Under the pieces are notes generated by a model. It searched no databases and was not told the origin of the DNA. It was given only the letters and a program-made list of their open reading frames with translations. From Cercospora beticola (taxonomy: Eukaryota; Ascomycota; Dothideomycetes; Mycosphaerellales; Mycosphaerellaceae): a DNA stretch of 64,000 nt. The DNA lies in contig NC_088937.1 in assembly GCF_033473495.1 (NCBI RefSeq), forward strand, positions 3,472,001 through 3,536,000, written 5' to 3'. Position numbers and translations under genes: made by a program. Positions 43,683-54,484 of the stretch are shown piece after piece; the stretch's first letter is position 1, and the number at the start of each line of letters is the position of its first letter.

Positions 43683-44437
43683 GCTATACTGTAGTACAGC
43701 GGTCCAGTACAGTGTCAGCACGACATGTTCCAGCGGCTTAAAGAAAGTCGAGTTGCACTGAGGCTATGCAGGAACACCAGGACCCTGGTCGATGACGTTG
43801 AATTCGGTGAAGGCGAGCGGCGAGCTGCAGCAACTTCGCTTCCAGCCAAGCTCCGCATTTCTTCTTCTCTACACTTCGAATCTACACTTTTCTTCCATGC
43901 GCCATGACCTAGTTGGAGCACGATTGTTTGCACAGCCTCGTGATCTGCGAAGAACCGACCCAGCAATTGATACAAGTCCTGCAACCCATTCCAGCGTCCT
44001 GGACGCCACAGACATCAGTCGATCAGCCTAGACGGACATGTTCACTTGCCAGCGAACACAGCCTCTCAGACCAGCAGATTATTCGCGTGGTTGGAAATAG
44101 CTGCCGGAACTGAGCATTCAGAACAGAACAAATTAAACAGGAGCGGCTCGATTCGATAACACATACATTACACACAGTTCTTACTTGCACGGTGGTATCT
44201 ATATTTTTCTTTTTATGTCTGCTTCGATCCTCTAACGTCTTTCCTTTGCAATGCTTCCATTTCGCTCATGCTGATTTTACATGAAAATTTAGTCGAGACC
44301 TAGGACCATCTCGCAAGACGCTCTCCCAATTGCCCACATAGATCAAACAATGCATTCCAAAGTGTGGAGCACCACACATTACTCGGAACCCGCCGAGCAC
44401 AGCATGCCCTATGCCCTCCTACACTCTTAAAATATTC
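43683..44437. other. Spacer upstream of the PTEN gene
   Basis: 755 bp holding the presumed PTEN promoter and the 3' side of the next minus-strand gene. Only short unsupported frames. Confidence 0.35.
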
Positions 44438-45137
44438 TCAAGCCAAGGGATGTCGCTTCCTCCTCTTGAATATTGAATACATCACAACCAATCCAACAAG
44501 CATCGCAGCAGCAACCGATCCTGAGACAATTCCCGCTATTTGTCCCGCCCGCGTGTTTGTATTTTGACCTGCTTGAGCCATCGGATCGTCTGTCTTCATA
44601 GCACCTGTTGTTGAAGAAGTCATGCTTTGCGAGTGTGATTTGTCCGACATGGTGCTGGTCGTGAACGTTGTCAAAGAGTCACTCGAAGTTGAAATCCCAA
44701 GCACGATGTCTGTGCCGGTCGATGTTATCGTATATGAGGCCTCGGTGGCTGACGCTGTGGGATTGGAGCTGGTCCATTTGCCGTCATCATATGTTTGTGT
44801 TGATGACCAGCTGGGCGTTGATTCTGCTTGTGTAGCTTGCGGCGATGAAGCAGCAGGTTGAGGTGTCGTTGCAGCAGCATCGACAAGAGTCTGTTGTTGC
44901 TGTTGCTGATTCGAAGTAGGTGCAGTCTGCTGCGCCTGAGATGTCTGCTCAGCTTGCGTCGTCGACTGAGCCTGGTTCGCAGTCGACTTCTCCCGGGTAG
45001 CGAGATACGGTACATCGTTGTCCTGCATGATCGTTCAATTTGGGGTCGTGGTGGCAGTGATGAGTGGTAATCTGGTGCACGGCCAGGCAATATGAGAGAA
45101 AGATTGTCAACAATGTAGAGAGAAAGCAGCAGGACAT
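44438..45137 (-). CDS. Ser/Thr-rich single-pass surface protein with signal peptide
   Basis: Two exons (45081-45137 and 44438-45022) join in frame to 213 aa. Exon 1 encodes exactly a signal peptide (SCCFLSTLLTIFLSYCLA). The 58 nt intron has donor GTGCAC, branch TTGAAC and acceptor TGCAG. The mature part is Gln-rich (QQQQQQ near 62), then Ser/Thr-rich, probably O-mannosylated. One membrane helix follows (AGIVSGSVAAAMLVGLVVMY), with a short basic tail KRRKRHPLA. This matches wall-stress-sensor-like or mucin-like type I proteins, though no WSC domain is present. The weak donor makes the exon join less certain, but it restores both the frame and a cleavable signal. Confidence 0.72.
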
Positions 45138-45803
45138 GGCGATAATTGCACATGTCTGGTTGTTTGATTGACTTCATCAAATTCTCTGTTTTGGGACTGG
45201 GTTGGAGGTAATTGTGTGGTGAAGCTTAATGTGCGACATGAGCCATAACTTAAACTTCGGTATGAAGGTTAGGTGTCATTGGCAATTTCTGGAAGACGAG
45301 CTGCGTGATGAGACTGGAGATGAGTCGGGTCATGTGCTTGGATGTGTAGTTGCGTGGATGGAATAGTTCTAGCTTTCGTGTTCGGAGGCGAATGGCATCT
45401 GGGATATCCCTAGAGCATGAGCACTGATCAATTTATGTCGGAGTAGTGTCAGTAGTAACAACTGTGGTGCATGCCATCTCTTTTGTGGTACTCATTCATA
45501 CAACGCTTTGTCACATTATTCCTTCGTCTGTGGGCAATCATGTGCATTTCCCGTAACATCAAGTCAAGGTAGTCGCTTTCGAGGTTTTGATTGAAGTCTA
45601 CGGCTCCATTCGCTTCACATCTGTGCGAAAAAGGGAACAGCAGCGACTACCATTTCTGTTCACTGTGTCCATCCACCTGCGCCAGACCGTAGCCAGCGAG
45701 CACCGCAGAGCCAAGTCATGTCTAGCAGGCCACCCAAACACCTCCGATGCAAAACCACAGACCAGGTCGATATCGTAAGACGGTACATTCCAATTCTCTC
45801 CAT
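45138..45803. other. Spacer, 3' of ribosomal protein S5
   Basis: 666 bp. It contains the presumed promoter of the surface-protein gene. Nothing else is recognised. Confidence 0.35.
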
Positions 45804-46649
45804 CTATCGGTTGGACTTGGCCACACGCTCCAACTCATCCTTCTTCTTGATGGCGTAGCTGTTGCTGCTACCCTTGGCAGCGTTGATGAGCTCTTCCGCC
45901 AAGCACTCAGCAATGGACTTGATGTTGCGGAAAGCAGCCTCGCGGGCACCGATGGTGAGGAGGGCGATGGCCTGGTTGACACGGCGGAGAGGAGACACAT
46001 CGACGGCTTGACGACGGACGGTACCAGCGCTTCCAATACGGGTCGAGTCTTCGCGAGGACCGCAGTTGACAATGGCGTCAACGGCGATCTGGATTGGGTT
46101 CTGGTCGGTCATGATGTGGATCTAGATATAATCCGTTAGTGATCCCGTTCTCGGAGGTATTTCGTGAACTCCGTGCGCGATGCACCGCATGTTCGCAGAT
46201 GTGTGGTATGACGTACGATTTCGAAAGCGTGAGCAACGATGCGCACAGCCATGAGCTTCTTTCCGTTGTTGCGGCCGTTCATCATGAGCGAGTTGGTGAG
46301 GCGCTCAATGATGGGGCATTGTGCCTTGCGGAAGCGCTTCACAGCGTATCGGCCAGCCGAGTGGGAGATGTAGACTGGCTGTCTGATCTGAATGTAATCG
46401 CTGTGATGTCCCTGTCAGCTTCTCTTCTGCTGTTGCCCATTGCCCCATCGCATCACCCATTCCGCATGGCGTGTGCGTGTGCGTGTGCGGAGGTGTTTGT
46501 CCGACGTACGTGAGGGAGATGTCGCGGATCTCGACATCCTCGTAGCTCCACTTGTTGAAGAGCTTGGTCTGCCCGATGTTCTCGACAACATCCTTGGGGA
46601 GGACATTGTAGTTTGGCGACTGCTCGACCTCAACCTCGCCGTCAGACAT
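45804..46649 (-). CDS. rps5: 40S ribosomal protein S5 (uS7)
   Basis: Three exons (46510-46649, 46217-46400, 45804-46121) give 213 aa, the usual length. Seen: [60 protein letters not shown] (all uS7 signatures) and the C-terminus ending [10 protein letters not shown]. The protein sits in the head of the small subunit and contacts mRNA and E-site tRNA. Introns of 109 and 95 nt are longer than the local norm and early in the gene, as is common for ribosomal protein genes. Intron 1 holds a GTGTGC simple repeat. Confidence 0.97.
46471..46489 (+). repeat. GTGTGC simple repeat in rps5 intron 1
   Basis: About three copies of GTGTGC, inside the 109 nt intron (46401-46509). Confidence 0.7.
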
Positions 46650-47512
46650 CTTTGCGGTATTCGACTGCTCCGGGGGGCGTGATGCTGCGAGAAGGAACGT
46701 CTGCGAGACTGTCGTATTAGTATGTGTGGTCGCTGTCGTGTCGGGGATTGCGCTGTGTGCTCACCGGCAGAGAGTGCGCTGGGTGTTGGATGCCTTCTCG
46801 TCGGGTGAACAGTAGCAGTAATCGGAAGTGTGGTCTTGTCGAATTGAGTGTTCGCGCCAAGCCGCACAAACTGGAACTGCACGTGACCGGCACTTCGCAA
46901 CTCCGGAAAGTCACACTCACGTCCACGAATTCAGATCCCGCGAGGACGTCACAGTCATCCTGCAATCATTGCGAAAGAGTCCGCGGCGTAAGAATGGGTC
47001 TTCTACAGTCTCGCATGAGGCTCAGCGAGTTTGAAGTGCAGATCTCGCCTGTCACACCGTGAACGACGAGTGGCCTTCCAACACTCATGCATTAAGATAT
47101 AGTGCCGTCACTACAATGACAAGAAGCACAGTATGAACAGCAGCGTGATATTGCGGTGGTACTGGGAGCTGGAATCACCGGAGCAGCGATATGAATGTCG
47201 CTTCGCGAACCGCAGCGATGAGATCTGCTGAAACTCTGCTGCAGCGAATTTGCCTTTGCACCAACTGTTACTCTCTCATGCAGACATCTCTAATGCCACA
47301 TTCCATGGAGGTTCTATTGGCTGTGAATGTCTCTTGCCTTGCAAGATCATGCAACTGCCGAGTCTGTGCAAAAGCGGCCGTGGCAAGGACCGAGCTACAA
47401 CGTTGACAAGGGGCCATGGCAATCGATCATCGGAAGGATGTGGTATGGACCGCTTTCCTATCAAGACTTCACTTCATCAGAAAATCCTCTGGACACGACA
47501 TTATCAGCGAGA
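46650..47512. promoter_or_regulatory. Divergent spacer, rps5 and FAD monooxygenase
   Basis: 863 bp between diverging genes, containing the rps5 promoter. Short frames only; nothing else is recognised. Confidence 0.35.
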
Positions 47513-48923
47513 ATGGCAGAAAAATCGGCAGCTGCATCATCCTTGGCGGAGCGCCGTGGCCCGCTCAACGTTGTGATTGTGAGGCATAAGACTAGACCAC
47601 GAGCAGCGGAAGCTGACGGCACCTTAGATTGGAGGAAGCATTGCCAGCCTTATGGTCGCCTTCCTGCTGAAGAAGAAAGGACACAACATTACAATTTTGG
47701 AGCAGTCAACCACTTCCGTACGAGAAGGCACAGCAGCCGGCGTGGGTCTTGCATTGCACGTCAGGACTTTTTTCGAGGATGAGCTCGGAATCGACGGAAA
47801 CGCTCTAGGAATCCTGCACAAGGGCTTCGAAGTGCTGGACCAGAACCTCAATGTCAAAGCCTTCATCCCTAAGCCAACTCGTGTCACAAGCTGGGATTGT
47901 GCCTACTATCAGCTGCGAGCCAAGTTCGATGGACTCAAAAGCAGTTATGTCAAAGATGCAGAAATGATCGTGACCAAAGGCACAGCAATATACGAAGTAG
48001 GCAAGAAAGTTCTCAAAGTCGAGCCAGAGGGGAACGGCATGGCGACCGTTGTCGAGGACATCGCCACGGGAAAGTCGCAGCGCTATTATAGCGATATAAT
48101 CATCGCAGCCGATGGCGCGAACAGCAGCATCCGACGGCAACTAAATCCCAATCTTGCACGCGAAGAACCAGGCTACGTGCTCTGGCGCGGCACAGTCAGA
48201 ACGGGCGACCTCCCCTCTGACACCCGCGCCGCGTTCGAGAATCGCGCTCTCGTCTGGGCAGGCACATACACTTACGCCATCACCTACACGATTCCTGGTG
48301 ATGACGGATCTCTCGAGCCCGGCCACGGCCATATCAACTTCGTCTGGTACACTTGGCCTACGCACTCCAGCGCAGACGACATCTTAACCGACACCACGGG
48401 TCACCGCCACCGCAGCACAGTCCCGAAAGGCAAATTACGTCCCGAGATCTGGAAAGCCCAAGTCGAAATCGCCAAAAATGTCCTCCCGACAAAACTCTAC
48501 GAACTCGTCTGTCTCATCGAGACCCCCTTCGTCACCAAAGTCACATCAATGTGCGCCCCCAAAGCAGCATATTTCGACAACAAAGTCTTCCTCATCGGCG
48601 ATGCTCTCACTCAAGCTCAGCCGAACAATGGCCAAGGAGCGAATCTCGCGGCGTTTGCGGCGAAAGGTTTGGCAGAAGCTATCGGCAAAGTAGGTGATCC
48701 TGCACCAGTTGCAAGCAAGAAAGGCCAAGCTTCGCCATTTGTCGATGCAGGGAAAATTGCAAAATGGGAACGAACCGTTCTCGCAACCAATGAAGTCGTC
48801 CGGGTGGATTCAGTCGCATTTGGAAGTCGGTATTTGCACACTCGGTTCTGGACTTTTTGGAGGTATCTTCGCGTGTGGTTGTTTAGGTGGTGGTATAAGA
48901 AATTGCTTTGTAGGATGGAGTGA
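47513..48923 (+). CDS. FAD-dependent aromatic-type monooxygenase
   Basis: Two exons (47513-47578, 47628-48923) give 453 aa. The 49 nt intron has branch AGCTGAC and acceptor TTAG. The joined N-terminus reads PLNVVIIGGSIASLMVAFLL, a GxxxxG-type FAD-binding fold that closely follows the start Met. The second FAD/NADPH motif is DIIIAADGANSSIRR. The third is KVFLIGDALTQAQPNNGQGANLAA. This places it in the group-A flavin monooxygenases, close to the 2,6-dihydroxypyridine/salicylate hydroxylase branch. No Trp/Arg-rich membrane anchor is present, though the last 25 residues (TFWRYLRVWLFRWWYKKLL) are strikingly aromatic and basic and may touch membranes. The substrate is unknown. Confidence 0.88.
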
Positions 48924-49980
48924 GTACGCGCAATTTGCTGGCTGTGGGCGTCGTCTCGAGATTTGCGGGCGTTGTTGGGACGTGTCAAAATGTGGGTGCA
49001 ATGTACGAAAGTGTGTGGAACTACTATTTTGTACACTGTTTGTCCGGTCTAGACAAAACTTCAACGAGATCTCTCAGATGTTTGGAGGTCCTCATAGTGG
49101 ACTGTATCTATCTCGAGCCTGGTAGAATTGACATCAGATTATCCCAGCAGCTCACTTTTTGTCTACTACATACGTGTATTCACCCGAACCCCGTACGGAG
49201 AATCCCAACCCTCTCCTTCCCGCTCGGCTCTTTCGGTGCCAAGGGTCAAGTCACAACACCACGCTGTACCTCTCAGTGTTCTCCCTCCATCTCACATCCA
49301 CAAGGATTATGCCGAAGGAGAAACAAAAAATCACAGCCAAGAAGACCCAAGAATCCAGGAACGCGGAGAGCCGAAGCCGCGCACTTCGATTTTATAATAA
49401 TAAGCAGATACAAGGGGCACGAGTACGTATTGCTGACATTCCCTGTTGTGCCTGACCTGAACAGCAACAGATGGCCGTATCCGTAGCCGCACCTGTACGG
49501 TGAAGCACGCCGTACCACCGACTCAAATCGCCGGGCGTCGGAGTGTTGGAGCAAAGCTGCGGGTTGCCTTGCAGAGAGCGGTCAGAGTCAGCAAGATGCC
49601 ATGCATCTTTGCACATGATGCTGTGCGAGTGAGCGACAGTGGGGCAACAACCCGTTCAATTGGGAAGTCAGAGTCGTGAAGCGGGTGGGAGAGGCGATGA
49701 ACTGAAATTGTAGAGATGATTGGGGTCTCATATAGAGCAAATGGCATTTCATCTTTCTATCTCACACGCAGTAAAAGGCAATTGAAACATGAACGCTTCC
49801 ATTCCATTCCATGCAAACACGCCGATGAAAGTCAAGGCCCGCAAGCCAAGTAAAAGAGGTACTTTTCAGTAAAGTCCTGCTGGTGGTGTCACAAGTATTT
49901 TGTGATGGGTATCGAGTGACGGTACAAGTGCCGTCAAGTTGACCAAGAGTCCAAGGTAGTGAGGGAGCTATCGTCCTACG
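48924..49980. other. Convergent spacer with one candidate small ORF
   Basis: 1,057 bp between converging genes. The only coding candidate is the small spliced ORF at 49309-49503, listed separately. Confidence 0.35.
49309..49503 (+). CDS. Candidate small basic spliced ORF
   Basis: ATG 49309 opens a 38-codon Lys/Arg/Gln-rich exon (PKEKQKITAKKTQESRNAES) ending at a GTACGT donor (49423). After a 48 nt intron with branch CCTGAC and acceptor CAACAG (49470) a short exon ends at TGA 49503, giving 48 aa. The splice signals are good, but there is no family match, so it may be chance. Confidence 0.2.
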
Positions 49981-51537
49981 CTAGATAGCTATACTGTTTG
50001 CCGCATTGTCAAGTTTGGCGAGTAGTACAGCAAGTCCAGAGTCAGAGGTCGAAGAGGCGGAGGCGGAGGCAGAGCAAGAGAAGAAAGTTGGTGACGTGGC
50101 GAGTAATTCAATCGGGTCACGCCTCGGCAGACTTGTGACTGGATAGGCATTGACCTGGTTGAAGTTGAAGTTGACTGGCTGACGGTAGCCATTGATGTTC
50201 AGCTTGCTGAAGTTCTCCTCGGGAATAGCAGCGAGATTGACCTGCTGCTGCTCGGGTTGAGGCTGCGGAATCTGAAGTTGCGATGCGTCGAAGTTCAGAA
50301 AGTCCGGCTTCATATCCTGCTGAGGCTGTGGTTGTGGTTGAGGCGCTTGATTTGGCTGAGGAGTCGGGACAGGTGGTTGTTGCTGAGCCTGCTGCTGTTG
50401 CTGTGCTCGGGACTTGATTTGTGAGTTGATCAAGGACGACGGATCATTGCTGATGTCGTTGATGAATGGTGTGAAAGCAGGGTGACGGAGCAAAGTCTCG
50501 ATGAGGCCACGATAGCGCTCGTTCTCCTGCATCAAAGCCTGGTTTTCTTGACGGAGAGTGTTGCTCTCCTGAGTCTTCATGGCAACTTCGCCTTCGAGTT
50601 GACCGATGTATTCTGTGACAATATTAGCGGGAGTACGGGTTTTCGAGTGTCTGTAAGTCTTACCCTTTCTGCGTGACCGGAATGCACGAGCGGACACTTT
50701 GTTCCTCAGCTGTCGGCGCTCCTTACTCGAAAGCTTCTTGCCTTCATCCGATGCGAGAAGACGCTCATCCTCGTCCATCTCCTCCTCATCCTTCTTCATG
50801 CGGGCAATGTGGGGAAGCACATCAGAAGGCGAGCCACCGTCCTCGGAGGTGCCAGCATTGTTGTTCTGACGCATTTGGTTGAGAAGTCGGGAAATCGACT
50901 CCTCCACGTGAGGCTCGGTGACATGAGAAGCGCGCTTGCCATGTTGCGAAGAGCCTTGGCTGGGCTGTGCAGTGTTGGCAGCTTGGCGGTATTGGGCCTG
51001 CTGCGCTTGCAGTTTCATCTGTCTCTGCTGGAGAGCTTGAGCCTGGGCAGCTTTCTGCATGGCGGCCTGTTGCGCTTGCTGCGAGTGCATGCCAGGCCAC
51101 AAACGGCCAACATTGCTCGCTGGCTCCTGGCCTCCAATGCTGTTTGGATCAACAAAGTTTGCGGATGGTGAATCGGTCGGGTAGAACATGGATTGCTGTG
51201 AGTTGAAGTCCATTGTCATCTCGGAGTCCATGTCGAGGCCGGAGTTCCAGCCAAAGCCGGAGTTGAAGTCGGTGTCGATTCCTGAGTTGAAGCCGTCGAA
51301 CATGCCAGGTTGCGGCATGTTCGCAAGGCTGCCTACAGGGAGGCCAACTTGCTGTTTGAATTGGCCATAGTCGTGACTGGGTCCATTGAATTGCTGCTGT
51401 TCCTCCTTGTCGAACGGCGACATGACATCGGCGCGCGACGTCGAGGCAGTGGTGGGCGAAGCGCCGTTTGTGCCGCTGAAGTCGAAGAAGCTGTCCATGT
51501 CGAGTTGTTCGGTCTTCAATTGAGGCCTGCTCGTCAT
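49981..51537 (-). CDS. bZIP transcription factor
   Basis: Two exons (50664-51537 and 49981-50612) give 501 aa. The basic region KLSSKERRQLRNKVSARAFR (268-287) plus SRRK ends exactly at the intron. The zipper EYIGQLEGEVAMKTQESNTL (292-311) and RQENQALMQENERYRGLI follow in the next exon. The N-terminus is Gly/Asn/Asp/Phe-rich with a Gln-rich block (about 150-195), likely activation surfaces. The C-terminal part is Gln/Pro-rich. The RNKVSARAFRSRRKE signature belongs to a conserved filamentous-fungal bZIP group that I cannot name securely. The 51 nt intron (50613-50663) is divisible by three and lacks stops, so unspliced RNA keeps frame with 17 extra residues between the DNA contact and the zipper. 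Confidence 0.92.
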   Translation of the reverse strand: MTSRPQLKTEQLDMDSFFDFSGTNGASPTTASTSRADVMSPFDKEEQQQFNGPSHDYGQFKQQVGLPVGSLANMPQPGMFDGFNSGIDTDFNSGFGWNSGLDMDSEMTMDFNSQQSMFYPTDSPSANFVDPNSIGGQEPASNVGRLWPGMHSQQAQQAAMQKAAQAQALQQRQMKLQAQQAQYRQAANTAQPSQGSSQHGKRASHVTEPHVEESISRLLNQMRQNNNAGTSEDGGSPSDVLPHIARMKKDEEEMDEDERLLASDEGKKLSSKERRQLRNKVSARAFRSRRKGKTYRHSKTRTPANIVTEYIGQLEGEVAMKTQESNTLRQENQALMQENERYRGLIETLLRHPAFTPFINDISNDPSSLINSQIKSRAQQQQQAQQQPPVPTPQPNQAPQPQPQPQQDMKPDFLNFDASQLQIPQPQPEQQQVNLAAIPEENFSKLNINGYRQPVNFNFNQVNAYPVTSLPRRDPIELLATSPTFFSCSASASASSTSDSGLAVLLAKLDNAANSIAI

Positions 51538-52560
51538 GGCAGATGGTGCTTCGGTGGCCTCAGGTAATGCTTGTTGTGGTGCCTTATCAGCGGCGGGCAG
51601 GCGCAGACGGTGGGTCGAATGGGTCGTTACGAGCGACTGGATGATTGCGATGGTGGTTTCGAGGGCGTTTCAGCGGGTTGGTGGTATGTGAGAGTGGTGA
51701 GAGGACAGACAGAGGGTGTTTGTTGGGTGGGCAAGGCTCCTGTTCTGCGACTTGCTGCGCCCCTTCGTATGCGGCCTGGCGTGCCGGAGAGTGCTGAGGA
51801 GTGCCGATCCTCCGTGACGACGGCCAATTGCAGGGCAGCTCCCGCCCGGGAAGGCGCCGCCGTCTCACCAAACGGTTGCTATTTCGCGCTCGTCAAGAGC
51901 ACATGGCAGCGTCAGCCAATGCGCATTTTTCTTGTCGCACTGCACGCCAACAACCCCCACTGCGAGCCCTGTCGTCGCAGCGCTGTGCACTTCAAATTCT
52001 CACAAAACCAGCCTGTCTGGACACTCCTGTGACGTGGGCGGCCGCAGTTTCAGCTGCTCCCTCTCAGACGTCTCGAACGCCGACATCATCAGCAAAATCT
52101 GACATCGGCACGGGTGGGACCACTGGACCCGACGTCCTCCATAGGCATGGCCAGCGTCAACTTTCGCACCAATTCCGCCCACCTAGGTTGTGACTGCCAT
52201 CAACAGCTCGACCACCGGCCGCGGAACTTCCACCATGCCGTGTGGCCCGAATGGCTCAAGCCACACTGCAACAGAAGTCTGAAAGTCTTGGAACGTGCTC
52301 TGCCACTGCTGGAGCTTGAGCTCTGCATGGCGTTGGCCTAGGCAGGGCTTGTCATTGCACGACTCCATACCTCCCTGAACATCATCATCACTATCATTCG
52401 CGACGAGGCGCTAGACTGATCAACGTTGTTCGCAACGGGAGCGGTGATACAGTGAATTGACATTGTTGCAGACAGCTGACAGCCGGCAGCGCGAGGAGCA
52501 TGCCGGGAGAACATTTATCACCTGGAACTGAGTCAACTCCAAAGCATAGCTGACGTTCTT
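51538..52560. other. Upstream region of the bZIP gene
   Basis: 1,023 bp between two minus-strand genes. Several short frames on both strands show no family resemblance. It presumably holds the bZIP promoter and leader. Confidence 0.35.
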
Positions 52561-54484
52561 CTACATGAGGTCGGCACCGAACGATCCGGCACTGGCGAGC
52601 CCTAAGCCACCCGCAAGGAAAAGGGCATACGCCAGACCTCCTTGCTCTGCAATTCCGCTTGCCTCATCAGGCATGAGCGAAGCCGCTCGTCGTGTCCGTC
52701 TTTTAGAACCTTTCCTCGAAGAAGAGCGTGCGCGAGTCCTCGACGACGAACGTGCGGAAGTGGACCGCAAATTACGCCTCGGGCTCAGGCCAGCGTCGGC
52801 CTCAGCTCCAAAGCTTCGAGTTATTCTTCGGTCATTTCCACGCTGGACCCGAGACTTTCGAAGCGTTTCCCCGTCGTCGTTGGCAGTCCTCCCCTGAGCA
52901 TCGACTAGATCCTTCACGCGACGGATCTTGCCTTCGATGCTCTCAGCAATGTCAAGATTCGAGTCACTGGCCAGCCGCTGGGCTTTGTCAAGTCCTCTCC
53001 GCGTAGCTGTGACAAGGCCAGATGTAACAGAAGCCTGAGCTTGATTCATTACTTCCATGCCTTTCGTAAATCCTTCGTCTGCAGCATCTCGTACAACCTC
53101 GGCTACATGCTCTGCCACCACAAGAGCATCGTCCAGCCAGGGCATGAGACTGCACTGCAACATGCTCCGCGCATTGGTATCACAGATCACCGAGAACATA
53201 CACACACCAGCCGTGGAGAAAATGACATCCCAGCCCAATGCGTTGATCCACGGATGGTCGCCCAGTATACCAAACACACGGAATGTCGAATCCTTGAACA
53301 CGTTGTACTTTGCATCGTGCCACGGCTGCAACAGAGCTAAGTGTGTCCACCGCCACAAATTGCCTGGACTCGCCTCTTGAAAGCACTGCCACCAGGAGTG
53401 GAGATGTAGCAGCAAGGATAAAATACCAACAATAGCCCAGGACCACCCGACCACTCTCGCCCGACGTTTGGTCTCGATGTGGTCTTCTGAAAGAGGATGC
53501 ATCTCCAGAGCCAGATCAAAATTGAGAACCACTGGCGATACCAGGGAGACGACTAACAGCAAACTTCGGCCGAGTGCGAATGTGCTCTGCCATGCTTCCC
53601 GAGTGGAGGATCCAGAATTCTCGAGCTTCGTGAGTATCCATGGCAGGGCCACGAGGGCTGTTGACTGGAGGAGAGCGACTGCTACGATCAAGACTGGTTT
53701 CACAAAGCGTCTTGGCTTTGTTTCCCCTCTGCTCGAAGGTACCAGTAGGATGAGCGCCATGAAAAGGGCCTGAACAGCAGCCAAGCTGAAGTGGTACGCT
53801 AGCAAGATGCAAGACGCAGCAAAGCTGGCGCCAAGGTCAAGACCAGCACCTGAAACTGTCAGCTTACCGTATACATGCATCAGGCGCGGCATTCTTACAT
53901 TTGGCAGAAGCGTACAGCGACCAGGCCAAAAAGCCCATATACCACTGCCGGGTCCAGTAGCTCCTTCGGCCTTCATCGATCAGCAGCTTGAAGTAGTCGA
54001 AGACTGACGCATTGGACTTCCAGTCTGGCGAGATCCAGGATACACTATCGACCACAGAGTCCGGCAGTTGTCCATAAGTCGACTTGTAGATGCGATATCT
54101 CCAAGATGTCTCATCCACTGGAAGGGAATCCAATATGCCGTTCTCTCGGAACGTGTCCGTTGCCTCGTGCCATGCCTGTGTGACTGCCAGCTCCACAAGC
54201 TTCAGACGGCGATACTCCCAGCGAAGGATGTTGACAATGACGAAGCTGGCGATCGAGAAGGCGAGCAGTCCGTGGATCACGCCCCAACGCCGAAGTCCAC
54301 GTCCGCGCCGTGCTTGACGATAGAAGTGGATGAAGGTACCAGCGACTTTCCAACCGCTGGCTAAGAGGAGTGAGTAGAGTGCAAGAGTGAGGAAGGAATC
54401 CCAATTGGCAGATCCGGTCCTGAAGACAGGGTCGTCGAGCAGGACACGCAGAGCCTGAGCGACTGCTCCGCTGTAGTCGATCAT
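52561..54484 (-). CDS. Multipass membrane protein of unknown function
   Basis: Two exons (53899-54484 and 52561-53849; 49 nt intron, donor GTAAGA, acceptor TTTCAG) give 624 aa. I count about eight hydrophobic helices, for example FLTLALYSLLLASGWKVAGT, GLLAFSIASFVIVNIL, ASCILLAYHFSLAAVQALF, VLIVAVALLQSTALVALPWI, SLLLVVSLVSPVVLNF, WAIVGILSLLLHLHSWW and a last one near the C-terminus (LAYALFLAGGLGLASAG). Between the last two lies an amphipathic stretch and a very basic RSSSRTRARSSSRKGSKRRT block. The frame extends upstream of 54484 only from a GTG, so the ATG at 54484 (A at -3) is used. No known domain is recognised. Confidence 0.82.

Noticed and set aside
42642..43694. 350-codon plus-strand frame over the PTEN gene
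   Set aside because: Antisense to the HCKAGKGRSG-containing gene; no independent signal.
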